Shown here one piece after another: positions 6,662 through 14,404 of a DNA stretch of 14,475 nt. The stretch lies in contig DALYJJ010000144.1 in NCBI GenBank assembly GCA_031969915.1, positions 1 to 14,475 of the forward strand, read 5' to 3'. The DNA comes from DALYJJ01 sp031969915. GTDB taxonomy: Bacteria; Acidobacteriota; Terriglobia; Bryobacterales; Bryobacteraceae. How positions within the stretch are numbered: the first letter of the stretch is position 1; each line of letters starts with the position of its first letter. The notes under the pieces are model-generated. The model was not told the origin of the DNA. It ran no database searches and saw only the letters and a program-made list of their open reading frames with translations. Made by a program: the position numbers and the translations under genes.

Positions 6662-7477
6662 ATGGAGCGAACCCAGCCACGAGCGACATCCGAAACCCAG
6701 ACCATCGCCCTCGACCGTTACCAGGTCGAGGCGAGCTTCCTCACCGACGTCGGTAAGGTGCGCACCTCAAACGAAGACAGCGCCGCCGTCGTGCAACCGC
6801 AGGAGCCCGGCGAACTGCGATCGAAAGGCGTCCTCGTCATCGTCGCCGACGGCATGGGCGGCCACGAAGGCGGTGAGGTGGCCAGCCGCACCGCGACGGA
6901 GCGCGTCGCCGACGTCTACTACCGCTCCGGCCGTCCGCCCCAGCAGGCGCTCGTCGACGCCTTCCTCGCCGCCAACCAGGAAATCCGCGAGCGCGCCAAG
7001 CGCGACAAGCACCTCGCCGGCATGGGCACCACCTGTACGGCCGTGGCCGCCATCAACGGCATGGTCTACTCCGCCCACGTCGGCGACAGCCGCGTCTACC
7101 TCATTCGCGGGCAGCAGGCGTATCGCATGACGGAAGACCACTCCGCGCCCATGGCCCTGGTGCAGAAAGGTCTGCTGACCCTCGCTCAGGCCAGCCATCA
7201 CGAAGACCGTAACGTGATCCTCCGCGCCATGGGTACCTACGACAAGCTCGAGGTTTCAACGTGGAAAGAGGCGTTTCCGCTCCGCCCCGGAGACCGCTTG
7301 GTCCTCTGCTCGGATGGCTTTCACGATTCCGTCGCCGACGAGGAAATCGGCGCGCTCGCCAGCCGTTTCCCGTCCGCCGCGGAAACCTGCCGCGCTCTCC
7401 TTGACCTGGCCCTGCAGCGCGACGGCGCGGATAACATCACCGTCGCCGTACTCGCTCTCAAGGAGCGCGCCGAATGA
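6662..7477 (+). CDS. PP2C-family Ser/Thr protein phosphatase (Stp/PrpC type)
   Basis: The product is 271 aa, close to the usual 240-270 of bacterial PP2C enzymes, cytosolic, with no TM helix. All metal-binding motifs are present: TDVGKVRTSNEDS (Glu38, Asp39), VADGMGGHEGGE (Asp63, Gly64), the GTTCTA strand (122-127), HVGDSRVYLI (Asp142), LCSDGFHD (Asp218) and DNITVAVL (Asp257). It hydrolyses phosphoserine and phosphothreonine using Mn/Mg ions. It lies between two kinase genes, 6 bp after the first and overlapping the second by ATGA. This is the typical kinase-phosphatase pairing that makes the phosphorylation reversible. An N-terminal tail of about 20 residues is extra. Confidence 0.97.
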   Translation: MERTQPRATSETQTIALDRYQVEASFLTDVGKVRTSNEDSAAVVQPQEPGELRSKGVLVIVADGMGGHEGGEVASRTATERVADVYYRSGRPPQQALVDAFLAANQEIRERAKRDKHLAGMGTTCTAVAAINGMVYSAHVGDSRVYLIRGQQAYRMTEDHSAPMALVQKGLLTLAQASHHEDRNVILRAMGTYDKLEVSTWKEAFPLRPGDRLVLCSDGFHDSVADEEIGALASRFPSAAETCRALLDLALQRDGADNITVAVLALKERAE

Positions 7478-9465
7478 CCGGCACCGCCATCGGCCAATAC
7501 CGCGTCATCAGCAAGCTGGGCGAAGGCGCCATGGGCAAGGTGTATCGCGCCCTCGACACCATGGTCGAACGCGAGGTGGCGCTCAAAGCCCTGCGCCCGG
7601 AGATCGCCGCTCAGCCCGAAACCCTCGACCGCTTCCGCAAAGAGGCCGTCACGCTGGGCCGCCTCAACCACGCCAACATCGCGCAACTCTACACGTTCCT
7701 CAAAGAGGGCGCCGACTTCTATATGGTGATGGAGTTCGTCGACGGCGACACGCTCGAATCCATCATCGGCCGCCGCGGCACGCTGCCCTGGCCCGAGGCC
7801 GCGAAGATCCTCCTCGGCGTGCTGGACGGCATTCAACACGCCCACTCCCTCGGCATCCTCCACCGTGACCTGAAGCCCGCCAACATCATGCTGTCGCGAT
7901 CCGGCCAGGTGAAGGTGATGGACTTCGGTATCGCCCAGGCGCTCGGCGCAGCCAAAATGACGCGCGATGGCCGCGTCGTCGGAACCCTGGAATACCTGGC
8001 CCCGGAACGCATCCAAGGCAAACCGGCCGACGCGCGCTCCGATGTCTATTCCACCGGTGTCGTCCTCTACGAAATGCTGACCGGCCGTCTGCCGTTCCAG
8101 TCCCAGACCGAGTATGAACTCCTGGTGGCGCACGTGCAAACGCCTCCGCCGCCTCCGCGATCGCTCGGCGTGGGCCTTCCGGCTGAGGTCGAAGAGGTGC
8201 TGCTCCGCGCGCTCGAGAAGGACCCTGACTGGCGGTACGCTTCCGCCGCCGATTTCGCCGCCGTCCTTCGCAAACTGCTCGGCGTGCCTGCCGCGGAGGT
8301 GAAGGAAACCCGCTTCCTCCCGGTTGAGCCCCCCGCTCGGCCCGGCGCCGCAGCCTGGCTCAACACCGCCGAGGCCGCGTTCGACGCGCGCTTGCCCGTC
8401 TCCTGGCGCGGCAAACGCATCGCGCCCATCGCCGCCACCGCCGTGGCCATGCTCGCGCTCGTCGCCCTCGCCGTCACCATCTTTGGCGGAAGCCGACCAT
8501 CGCCCGCGCCGCCCACCGTTGCCGTGGTGAACACACCGCCCGCCCAAACCATGGCCGAGCCCGAACCGGCTGCCGCCGCCCCGGTCCCCGCCGAACCCGC
8601 GCCCACACCCGTCACCACGGCGGAACCGCCTCCGCAGGAACTCCCGCCCCCTGTCTTTCTGCCCGTGCAGCCCAAACCAGCCGCCCCCGCGCCCGCCAAA
8701 CCAAAGCCCGCGGCCGTCGCCGCACCCGCGCGCGCACCCGAGCCCTCGCCGGAAGTCCGGCGCGCCGCGCTCGCGGCTCTGGACCGCGCCGAGCCCGGTG
8801 CCCCCGCCGGCTCGCCCGGCGTCCATCCCATTCACCTCACCGGACTCGCCGCCTCGCTACGCCTCGGAGCCCCGGCGCTGCTGCCCGATATCTCCGAAGC
8901 CGTTGCCCGCCGTGGCGTCGCCTTCCCCCTCTCCCCCGCCGCCGAACAGAGCCTGCAGGCGGCAGGCGCGTCTCCTGACCTGCTCAAGATCGTCGCGGCC
9001 AGCTTTCACCCGCCGGCTCCCGCCGTCGTTTCCGCTGTCTCAGCGCCCAAGCCCGTGCCGCCGCCGGAACCCGCACGCCGCGCCGTCACCACCCTCGCCG
9101 ACGTCCGCGAGGTCTTCGTCGAGAAGATGCCCGGCGGCCTCGACGAGTTCATGCGGGAAGAGATCGGCAAACAACTCGGAGGCCGCCTGAAGGTAGTCAA
9201 TTCCGCCGCCGCCGCCGACGCCCGCCTCGAACTCACCATCGAAGAAGGCAAGGGCGGCAAGCTCTCCAGTGCCGGCCGCATGTTCGGCATCAAGGAACGC
9301 CAGCAGGTGCAGGCCCGCCTGCTCGATCGCCACACCGGACGCGTCTTGTGGCAGGACAAAGCCGGCGACCGCAAATTCGTCGTCGGCCGCTCCGAGGAGG
9401 GCGCTCAGAAAAAGCTCGCCTCCCGCCTGATCAAGGAACTGAAGGAGGACCTGGGCAACCGCTGA
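7474..9465 (+). CDS. PknB-type Ser/Thr kinase with Pro/Ala linker and periplasmic sensor-like domain
   Basis: The product is 663 aa. The kinase domain (8-270) has GEGAMGKVY (16-24), Lys38 (ALKAL), HRDLKPAN with Asp132, DFG with Asp150, GTLEYLAPERI and SDVYSTG: a complete active kinase. One TM helix lies at about 317-338 (APIAATAVAMLALVALAVTI). A Pro/Ala-rich linker (about 340-430) follows, long enough to span periplasmic distance. Next is a small helical segment (about 455-505) with a GVAFPLSP...LQAAGASPDLL pattern. The C-terminal domain (about 535-663) contains ADARLELTIEE and RLLDRHTGRVLWQDKAG and resembles small periplasmic or lipoprotein alpha/beta domains of the LptE/DUF4136 style; that resemblance is weak. 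It is co-translated with the PP2C gene (ATGA). The last gene of the operon, its end overlaps the opposite-strand kinase by 35 bp. Confidence 0.95.
   Translation: MTGTAIGQYRVISKLGEGAMGKVYRALDTMVEREVALKALRPEIAAQPETLDRFRKEAVTLGRLNHANIAQLYTFLKEGADFYMVMEFVDGDTLESIIGRRGTLPWPEAAKILLGVLDGIQHAHSLGILHRDLKPANIMLSRSGQVKVMDFGIAQALGAAKMTRDGRVVGTLEYLAPERIQGKPADARSDVYSTGVVLYEMLTGRLPFQSQTEYELLVAHVQTPPPPPRSLGVGLPAEVEEVLLRALEKDPDWRYASAADFAAVLRKLLGVPAAEVKETRFLPVEPPARPGAAAWLNTAEAAFDARLPVSWRGKRIAPIAATAVAMLALVALAVTIFGGSRPSPAPPTVAVVNTPPAQTMAEPEPAAAAPVPAEPAPTPVTTAEPPPQELPPPVFLPVQPKPAAPAPAKPKPAAVAAPARAPEPSPEVRRAALAALDRAEPGAPAGSPGVHPIHLTGLAASLRLGAPALLPDISEAVARRGVAFPLSPAAEQSLQAAGASPDLLKIVAASFHPPAPAVVSAVSAPKPVPPPEPARRAVTTLADVREVFVEKMPGGLDEFMREEIGKQLGGRLKVVNSAAAADARLELTIEEGKGGKLSSAGRMFGIKERQQVQARLLDRHTGRVLWQDKAGDRKFVVGRSEEGAQKKLASRLIKELKEDLGNR
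9431..9465. other. Tail-to-tail coding overlap of two kinase genes
   Basis: The + strand kinase stops at 9465 and the - strand kinase at 9431 (TCA on the + strand). The two 3' ends therefore share 35 coding bases. I see no terminator hairpin with a T-run here, so read-through transcripts would be antisense to each other. Confidence 0.8.
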
Positions 9466-11875
9466 CCCGCGCCCGCAGCGTACTGGTGTTCTGGTTCCAG
9501 TCCCAATCGCTCACCGTGCCCTTGCGCCGCAACTCCTCGAACACCGCCAGCGCGCTCCGCCACGATTCGCACGCCGCGCCGCGGTCTCCCTTCCTCCACT
9601 GCACTTCGCCCAGCACAAACACGGAGAACGCGAGGTCGCGCCGCAGGCTGCTCACATCCGGCTGCGCCGCCGCCCGCTCCGCCCGCGCCTTCACCACCGC
9701 CTGCTGCTCCGCCATCGCCTCGCCGTGCCGTCCCGCCTCCGCCAACATCTCCGCCGCCGCCTGGCGCACGATCAGATAGTTTCGCAGCAGCGTCTGATCC
9801 CGATCCTCAATCTCAATCAACCGCCGCCCGGCTTCCAGCGTCACGCGGATGGCGTCCACCGCTTCCGCCGTCCGTCCCAGCTTGTCGAGCGTGGTGCCCA
9901 CGTCGTACCCCGTCAACAACTGCGCCGCGAGCAGCGCCGGGCGGCTGCGCCATCGCGCCCCGGCCTCGCGCAACAAAGAGTCCGCCTCCCGGTACCGCTT
10001 GAGCGCGCCCTCCACGCGACCCCGATAGTAGTCCACGTTGCCTGCATGGCGGACCAGCAGCGCCCGATCGAGCGCGTACTCTTCGTCGGCTCCTCTGAGC
10101 GGACCGGGCCACTGCTCGAGTTCCGAGAGCCCGCGCGCCGCGCTCGCGCCTTCCTCGTCCCAGCGCTCCTCCGCGTACGCAAGATCGCATTCCATTACCC
10201 GCTGCAGTGCTCTCACCTTGAACCACGCTGCGCCGCCGTCACGAGCCGAATCCAACTCACCCGCGGCTTCCATCACCAACGGCCGCGCCTCCGCCGTCCG
10301 GTTATGCGCCCACAACAGCACCTTCGCCCGCAGCAGTCTGTTTCGCGCCGACTCGATTCGCACCGCCGGGTTCCCGCCATCGAGCGCCTGCACCAGCCCG
10401 CGCGCCCGCGTAAGGTTATCGAGTGCCGCCACCGGATCGCCCAGGTTCGCGCCCCCTGAAACCCCATACACTTCCGCCAGCCGGTTGTACCCGGCAACCG
10501 TCTCCAGCCGTACTGCGTCGCTCGCCTTCGCGTTCGCCGACAGCCGGTCCAACTGCGCCTGCGCCGTCTGCGCCATACGTGCGCGAACTTCGGTGGAGCC
10601 CGGCAGGCGGCTCACCTCGTCGAATAGCTCGAACAGCAAATACTTCGCAATCTGCCGGCTTTCTTCGAACCGCCGTGTGGCCTCCATCTCCTGCCGCCAC
10701 GAATACACGCCCGCGCCCCCCAACCCTGCCGCCATTAGCGCTGCCACAGCCACCCCGCGCCGATGCCGCCGCAGCGCGCGTCCCAGCACATACGTCCACC
10801 GCTGCCGCCGCGCCTGTACCGGCCTGCCTTCCAGATACCGCCGCAGATCCTCCCCGAAGGCCGCCGCCGACGGGTACCGCTGCGCGGTATCGAAGGCCAT
10901 CGCCCGGGCGAGGACACTCGAAAGGTCGCCTCGCAACGCCTTCCGCAAGTCCTTGAGCGACGTTCCGCGCGCGGCCGCTTTCGCCTCGTCCACCACGCCC
11001 GAGGGCGGATGCGGCGCCATCTCCGAAACCGCCCGCTCCATCGCCAGCATCGCGGACTCACCGCTCACGAACGGATCGCTGCCCGTCAGAATGACGTACA
11101 GCACAACGCCCAGTGAGTACACGTCGGAGGCCGTGGCCACACGTTCGCCGCGCAATTGCTCCGGGCTCGCAAAGCGCGGCGTCATGGCCCGCAGAACCGT
11201 CGCCCCGGCGTCGTCCGCCATCAGCTTCGAGGTGCCAAAATCAAGCAGCTTGACGTCGCCCCCCGGCGTCACCAGGATGTTCGACGGCTTCAGATCCCGG
11301 TGCACCACCAGGTTGCGATGCGCGTAATCAACGGCGTCGATGACCTGCCCGAACAACTGCACCCGTTCTCTTACCCCCAGCGCCCGTTCGTCGCACCAAG
11401 TGTCCAGCGGCTCGCCGGCCACGTACTCCATCACCAGGTACGGCTCGCCCTCGTCCGTAGTCCCGCCGTCAAAAAGACGCGCGATGTGCGGGTGGTTCAG
11501 TTGCGCCAGGATCTGGCGCTCAGACAAAAACTGCGCCCGGTACAATTCATCGCGCAGCGACCCCCGCAGAACCTTCAAAGCGGTCACCCGGTCGAACTGT
11601 CCATCGGCCCGCGTAGCCCGATAGACCGTGCCCATGCCTCCCTGGCCAATCACCTCTTCGCACTGGTAGGGACCGTACCGAGGCAGCGCCCTCACCGCGC
11701 TGCGTTGGACCTCCACCTCGCGCGCCGCCGCCAGCAGCTCTTCAATCTCCTGCCGCAGGTCTGATTCCTCCGGAGCACACGCCTGGTCGAGAAACCGCCG
11801 CCGTTGTGCACCGTCGGAAAGGTCCATCGCGGCATGAAACATCTCTTCGAGCCTGCGTTGCCGCCCTGCGTCCAT
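9431..11875 (-). CDS. Ser/Thr kinase with N-terminal helical domain, TM helix and TPR-rich C-terminal half
   Basis: The product is 814 aa. Residues 1-58 (beginning DAGRQRRLEEMFHAAMDL) are the helical N-terminal domain common in acidobacterial kinases. The kinase domain (about 70-350) has IGQGGMGTVY (76-85), Lys101 (ALKVL), HRDLKPSN with Asp194, DFG with Asp212, TPRFASPEQ and SDVYSLG: complete and probably active. A single TM helix lies at about 375-392 (VAVAALMAAGLGGAGVYS). Residues 395-800 are helical and TPR-like (AGYNRLAEVYGVSGG, LTRARGLVQALDGG, VDYYRGRVEGALKRYREAD, TLDKLGRTAEAVDAIRVTLEAGR), suggesting protein binding on the far side of the membrane. ATG 11875 is preceded only by a weak GGAAAG. 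It is transcribed towards the operon and probably forms its own unit. Confidence 0.94.
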   Translation of the reverse strand: MDAGRQRRLEEMFHAAMDLSDGAQRRRFLDQACAPEESDLRQEIEELLAAAREVEVQRSAVRALPRYGPYQCEEVIGQGGMGTVYRATRADGQFDRVTALKVLRGSLRDELYRAQFLSERQILAQLNHPHIARLFDGGTTDEGEPYLVMEYVAGEPLDTWCDERALGVRERVQLFGQVIDAVDYAHRNLVVHRDLKPSNILVTPGGDVKLLDFGTSKLMADDAGATVLRAMTPRFASPEQLRGERVATASDVYSLGVVLYVILTGSDPFVSGESAMLAMERAVSEMAPHPPSGVVDEAKAAARGTSLKDLRKALRGDLSSVLARAMAFDTAQRYPSAAAFGEDLRRYLEGRPVQARRQRWTYVLGRALRRHRRGVAVAALMAAGLGGAGVYSWRQEMEATRRFEESRQIAKYLLFELFDEVSRLPGSTEVRARMAQTAQAQLDRLSANAKASDAVRLETVAGYNRLAEVYGVSGGANLGDPVAALDNLTRARGLVQALDGGNPAVRIESARNRLLRAKVLLWAHNRTAEARPLVMEAAGELDSARDGGAAWFKVRALQRVMECDLAYAEERWDEEGASAARGLSELEQWPGPLRGADEEYALDRALLVRHAGNVDYYRGRVEGALKRYREADSLLREAGARWRSRPALLAAQLLTGYDVGTTLDKLGRTAEAVDAIRVTLEAGRRLIEIEDRDQTLLRNYLIVRQAAAEMLAEAGRHGEAMAEQQAVVKARAERAAAQPDVSSLRRDLAFSVFVLGEVQWRKGDRGAACESWRSALAVFEELRRKGTVSDWDWNQNTSTLRARVSGCPGPPSVP

Positions 11876-12197
11876 GCGTCTTTCCAGAGTAAAGCACCAC
11901 CGCGGGCCTGCGAACCCCTGCGCCCCATAATCGGCGGTGGGCCATCCGTCGAGACATCGGCCATGTGGAAGACTGGGAACTCTCTTACCAATTTCCTCAC
12001 CGAACTCCTACCGCAATAAAAGCCGCATCCGCGCCTTGTCTGTGTGTGGGGAGCGCAGCCGATCGCGTCGCTACCCAACGCCACGCAGCCAACTCTGTAA
12101 CGACTGCGCCGGCAAGTCGAAAGGAAACAACCGAATGTCCACCTTGAAAGTTCCGGTTCGATCGCGATTCGCGAATCACATCAAGCCGGAGAGCCAC
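11876..12197. other. Divergent intergenic region (322 bp)
   Basis: The region separates the - strand kinase from the + strand secreted-protein gene and must carry both promoters. I could not find a convincing -35/-10 pair in either direction; the only AT-rich spot is around 12014-12018 (CAATAAAAG). The + frame is open through all of it, but its translation looks non-coding until about 12135, where ATG (with AAGGA at 12121) is an alternative start for the next gene. Confidence 0.5.
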
Positions 12198-13115
12198 ATG
12201 AACCGGAGGAGGGGTATCGCTTTGTTCAGCATGGCGCTACTTACATCGCTTGCGCCTGGCGCGTACGCGCAGACAGCGACGGACCCTTTTCCCCTCGCAA
12301 GCCTGTCGCAAGGGCCGAAAAGCCCATCAGATGCGGAGGAACAGGCTGCCAAGCGCAGCCTGGACGAGAAAGCACCTCGCATCAATGGCCTCGCAGGAGC
12401 CGCTGCTCCCACGAGCCAGTGCTTCACTTTCGGAGCCAACGACACCACCGGACGCACCTTTCTTAAGGTGTGCATCACCAACCACGGCACAATTTCATAC
12501 CTCGAATCGCCGGCCGGGCGAATCCACCTGCAGGGAAATCGCGAAGGGTATGTCGTTTGCACGTTCAATAACACCTTCGCCAGTTTCGAAGCCGGCATCG
12601 CCGAGGGCGGGTGGACCGAGCCGAGTGTCTCACAGCCCAGCGGACCGGGAACTCTGCCCTTGATCGTCACGCGGTCGATGCTGGACCACGCCGTCGAACT
12701 GAAGCAGACGTTCACCCTCATTTCCGGAGACAACCAGCTACAAGTAGTTATGGCCTTGAAGAACACCTCCACCGGGGTCTTGACTGAAGTGAACCTGGAC
12801 CGCTACTTCGACGGAGACATCGGAGGCAGGACGGCCAATACCTACGACACAACGGAGGGCGCCGTGTGGGGATATCGGGCGAGGTTCGATGGTACCGACA
12901 ACGCGGTGATGTTGCGACAGGTTCCCTCCACCGATGTGAGTTCGGTTGCGTTCTTCCAGTTCTTCAGGGACTGGTTTCCTGAGGGTCTTCGGCGTTGCGG
13001 CGGCCTTTTCGGGTTCGGCTCGTCCGGCGACTTCGTGGGCCGAGTCCATACATTCGTAGGTAACATGGCGCCCGGCCAAACCAAGACAGTCACGTATCGC
13101 TATCAACGGTTCTGA
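12198..13115 (+). CDS. Secreted protein of unknown function
   Basis: The product is 305 aa from ATG 12198 (GGAGAG at 12188-12193). That start gives a clean signal peptide: MNRRRG, a hydrophobic core IALFSMALLTSLAPG, and cleavage near AYA-Q at about residue 24. ATG 12135 (AAGGA at 12121) would add 21 residues ahead of the signal. The mature part is predicted to be beta-rich with many Thr, Gly and Asn. It has four Cys (in QCFTFG, KVCITN, VVCTFN, RRCGGLF), which could form two disulfides. It ends TKTVTYRYQRF, typical of a terminal beta strand. I do not recognise a family. Codon bias is weaker than in the kinase operon, hinting at a different history. It stands alone, convergent with the AbiEi locus. 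Confidence 0.85.
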   Translation: MNRRRGIALFSMALLTSLAPGAYAQTATDPFPLASLSQGPKSPSDAEEQAAKRSLDEKAPRINGLAGAAAPTSQCFTFGANDTTGRTFLKVCITNHGTISYLESPAGRIHLQGNREGYVVCTFNNTFASFEAGIAEGGWTEPSVSQPSGPGTLPLIVTRSMLDHAVELKQTFTLISGDNQLQVVMALKNTSTGVLTEVNLDRYFDGDIGGRTANTYDTTEGAVWGYRARFDGTDNAVMLRQVPSTDVSSVAFFQFFRDWFPEGLRRCGGLFGFGSSGDFVGRVHTFVGNMAPGQTKTVTYRYQRF

Positions 13116-13404
13116 CCTGCAAGAGCCGGCGCAAGGGCGCGGAATCGCCTTCACACCTCGAAGAAGGCCGTTCCGCCCCGTTGTGAAGCACGGACCACTG
13201 ACCGTGAGTTGAACCAGGGACCCGGCCGGTCACGCCCCGAGCCCGAGAGAATCGCCGGGCCGGCGGGGTTGCCTCGATCACTTCCCATTCGACCGCGAAC
13301 GGGAGGGCGCGACGCAGAACCGAATGGGCGTAGTCGATCGCGCGGTCGCCGGCGCCCCGCTCACCCAGCCCGCGAATCCATTCGTCTACTGGCAGAGGCT
13401 TCAA
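13090..13404 (-). CDS. Short ORF after AbiEi antitoxin; possible decayed or truncated partner
   Basis: The product is 104 aa with a TTG start, 15 bp after the AbiEi stop. Its first 50 residues look protein-like (VDEWIRGLGERGAGDRAIDY, then LPFAVEWEVIEATP). The rest (HGQWSVLHNGAERPSSRCEG and on) looks like translated intergenic sequence. It also overlaps the 3' end of the convergent secreted-protein gene and contains the hairpin at 13140-13175. AbiEii toxins that normally follow AbiEi are about 250-300 aa with a nucleotidyltransferase G-S/G-G...D-x-D motif, which is absent here. An ATG overlapping the AbiEi stop (TGATG, 13419-13421) opens only a 19-codon frame. I infer a remnant or an unrelated small gene; it may not be expressed. 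Confidence 0.35.
   Translation of the reverse strand: MKPLPVDEWIRGLGERGAGDRAIDYAHSVLRRALPFAVEWEVIEATPPARRFSRARGVTGRVPGSTHGQWSVLHNGAERPSSRCEGDSAPLRRLLQVRTVDSDT
13140..13175. terminator. Hairpin between convergent genes, terminator-like without T-run
   Basis: CGGAA (13140-13144) pairs with TTCCG (13171-13175), and GCCTTC (13147-13152) with GAAGGC (13163-13168). The two stems are separated by one wobble and one mismatch, with a 10-nt loop. It begins 25 bp after the stop of the secreted-protein gene. No T-tract follows on either strand, so intrinsic termination is uncertain; it could instead be an mRNA 3'-end stabiliser. Confidence 0.4.
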
Positions 13405-13419
13405 CTCGCCCAGCCGGCA

Positions 13420-14034
13420 TCAGCGATTCCCGGTTTTGAGTTTGCGCAGCAGGTCTCTCCGTGTCGTATCGGACTCGGCTTCAGCGATCTCACTGTGCGT
13501 GATCTTGCCGGTACCGTTCGCTTCGGCGAACGCGGCTCGGAGATCCTCGATTGGTACGGCCTCCGCTGAAGCAACGTCCAGAAGAGTGCGAAGCGCCTTC
13601 GTTACCGGTACGCCGTCAACGATCTCGACTTCGGCTGCCGGGACGTCGGCCATGTGAAGGACAAGTGCCTTCGGGGTGGCTGCGCTACGACGAAAGTCGC
13701 GGGGGACCGACATGTGGACGCGCGATGGCATGGCATCGCTGAGCTCATGGAGCGAGAGCGCAGTCTGGTGACTGTAGATGCCTTGGGGTTCGTCCTGGCG
13801 ATTGCGAGACCAGAGCCACCAAAGGATGAGGTCGGGTCGCGGCGGCAGCGGATGCAGTGCTAGTCGGAAGATTCCGCGGCGCTCTCGGACCCAGTTGCCG
13901 GCGGTGACGTGATAGTTGCGCTTTGGTGCGGTGTAGCCGATGGCGGCGGCTTGCTTGGACGTAAAGAACCCGCCCTGCCCTGTCGCTAAGCGGACCAGCA
14001 TACGCTCGTCATTGACGTAGGATCGGGTCTGCAC
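13420..14034 (-). CDS. AbiEi-type antitoxin / winged-helix transcriptional regulator
   Basis: The product is 204 aa from GTG 14034, with GGAGAG about 10 nt upstream; an internal ATG 11 codons in is possible. Residues 12-60 form the N-terminal winged HTH of the AbiEi family (MLVRLATGQGGFFTSKQAAA, then a GYTAPKRNYHVTAGNWVRER wing ending RGIFRLA). Residues 86-100 (IYSHQTALSLHELSD) and the following VHMSVPRDFRR segment match the family's core, as does the TKALRTLLDVAS helix (145-156). AbiEi is the DNA-binding antitoxin of the type IV abortive-infection system AbiE and represses its own operon. The size matches the usual 190-280 aa. No complete AbiEii toxin gene follows, so it may be an orphan antitoxin or regulator. 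Confidence 0.85.
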   Translation of the reverse strand: MQTRSYVNDERMLVRLATGQGGFFTSKQAAAIGYTAPKRNYHVTAGNWVRERRGIFRLALHPLPPRPDLILWWLWSRNRQDEPQGIYSHQTALSLHELSDAMPSRVHMSVPRDFRRSAATPKALVLHMADVPAAEVEIVDGVPVTKALRTLLDVASAEAVPIEDLRAAFAEANGTGKITHSEIAEAESDTTRRDLLRKLKTGNR

Positions 14035-14056
14035 AAAACTTCAACTCTCCAGAACT

Positions 14057-14085
14057 ATTGTGCCTCAGGCGGGTCGCGCTCGCAA
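14057..14085 (-). promoter_or_regulatory. Possible promoter of the AbiEi gene
   Basis: Reading the - strand, TTGCGA (14085-14080) and CACAAT (14062-14057) are spaced by exactly 17 bases. Each matches the sigma-70 consensus at 4 of 6 positions. The -10 is about 22 bases before the GTG start. It is weak but correctly placed, and it overlaps a TTGTGCC motif. Confidence 0.3.
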
Positions 14086-14404
14086 CGGCTATTTCGACTG
14101 GTTGTGAACCCGTGAAAGCCCCTCTATGTACAGGCGTGGGCACAAAATGGGCACATGTCTTCAAGCGTCGATGTCAACACGGCGTTGACGGATCGGACAG
14201 AGGTCAGCCTGGCCTGTTCGATGAGATTGACGACGCCGGCAAGTAATCGGCCGTAGGAGGCGGTCTTTCGCCTGCCAGAATTGTGCCAAAGCCCTATGAC
14301 ATTGACTGCCCATAGAGATTTGTGTCCACCCCGTCCCATGGCCTCCGCCGCCAGAACGGCGGCGCCGATGTCTTGCACGCTGCCGTAAAATGGGAATGAC
14401 GCCA
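14063..14404. other. Intergenic region with short repeated motifs
   Basis: I see no credible gene here. The sequence TGGGCACA occurs twice 11 bp apart (14137-14144 and 14148-14155). TTGTGCC or its complement GGCACAA occurs at 14058-14064, 14139-14145 and 14281-14287. Small hairpins are at 14258-14273 (AGGCG/CGCCT) and 14345-14362 (CCGCCG/CGGCGG). Short open frames on both strands look like chance. It separates two divergently transcribed antitoxin-like genes and should hold both promoters. Confidence 0.45.

Noticed and set aside
8500..8760. Possible tandem repeat DNA in the Pro/Ala-rich stretch
   Set aside because: It is compositional bias coding for a linker; no fixed repeat unit could be found.
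7321..8835. Long open frame on the - strand (504 aa)
   Set aside because: It is antisense to the PP2C and second kinase; the low-complexity Gly/Arg/His translation mirrors the Pro/Ala linker of the real gene.
10038..11327. Long open frame on the + strand (429 aa)
   Set aside because: It is antisense to the TPR kinase; Ser/Arg-rich with no recognisable domain, while the - strand frame has full kinase motifs.
14090..14160. Possible tRNA fragment or phage attachment site (GTTGTGAACCC and nearby repeats)
   Set aside because: No cloverleaf, T-loop or CCA end could be folded, and there is no integrase nearby.
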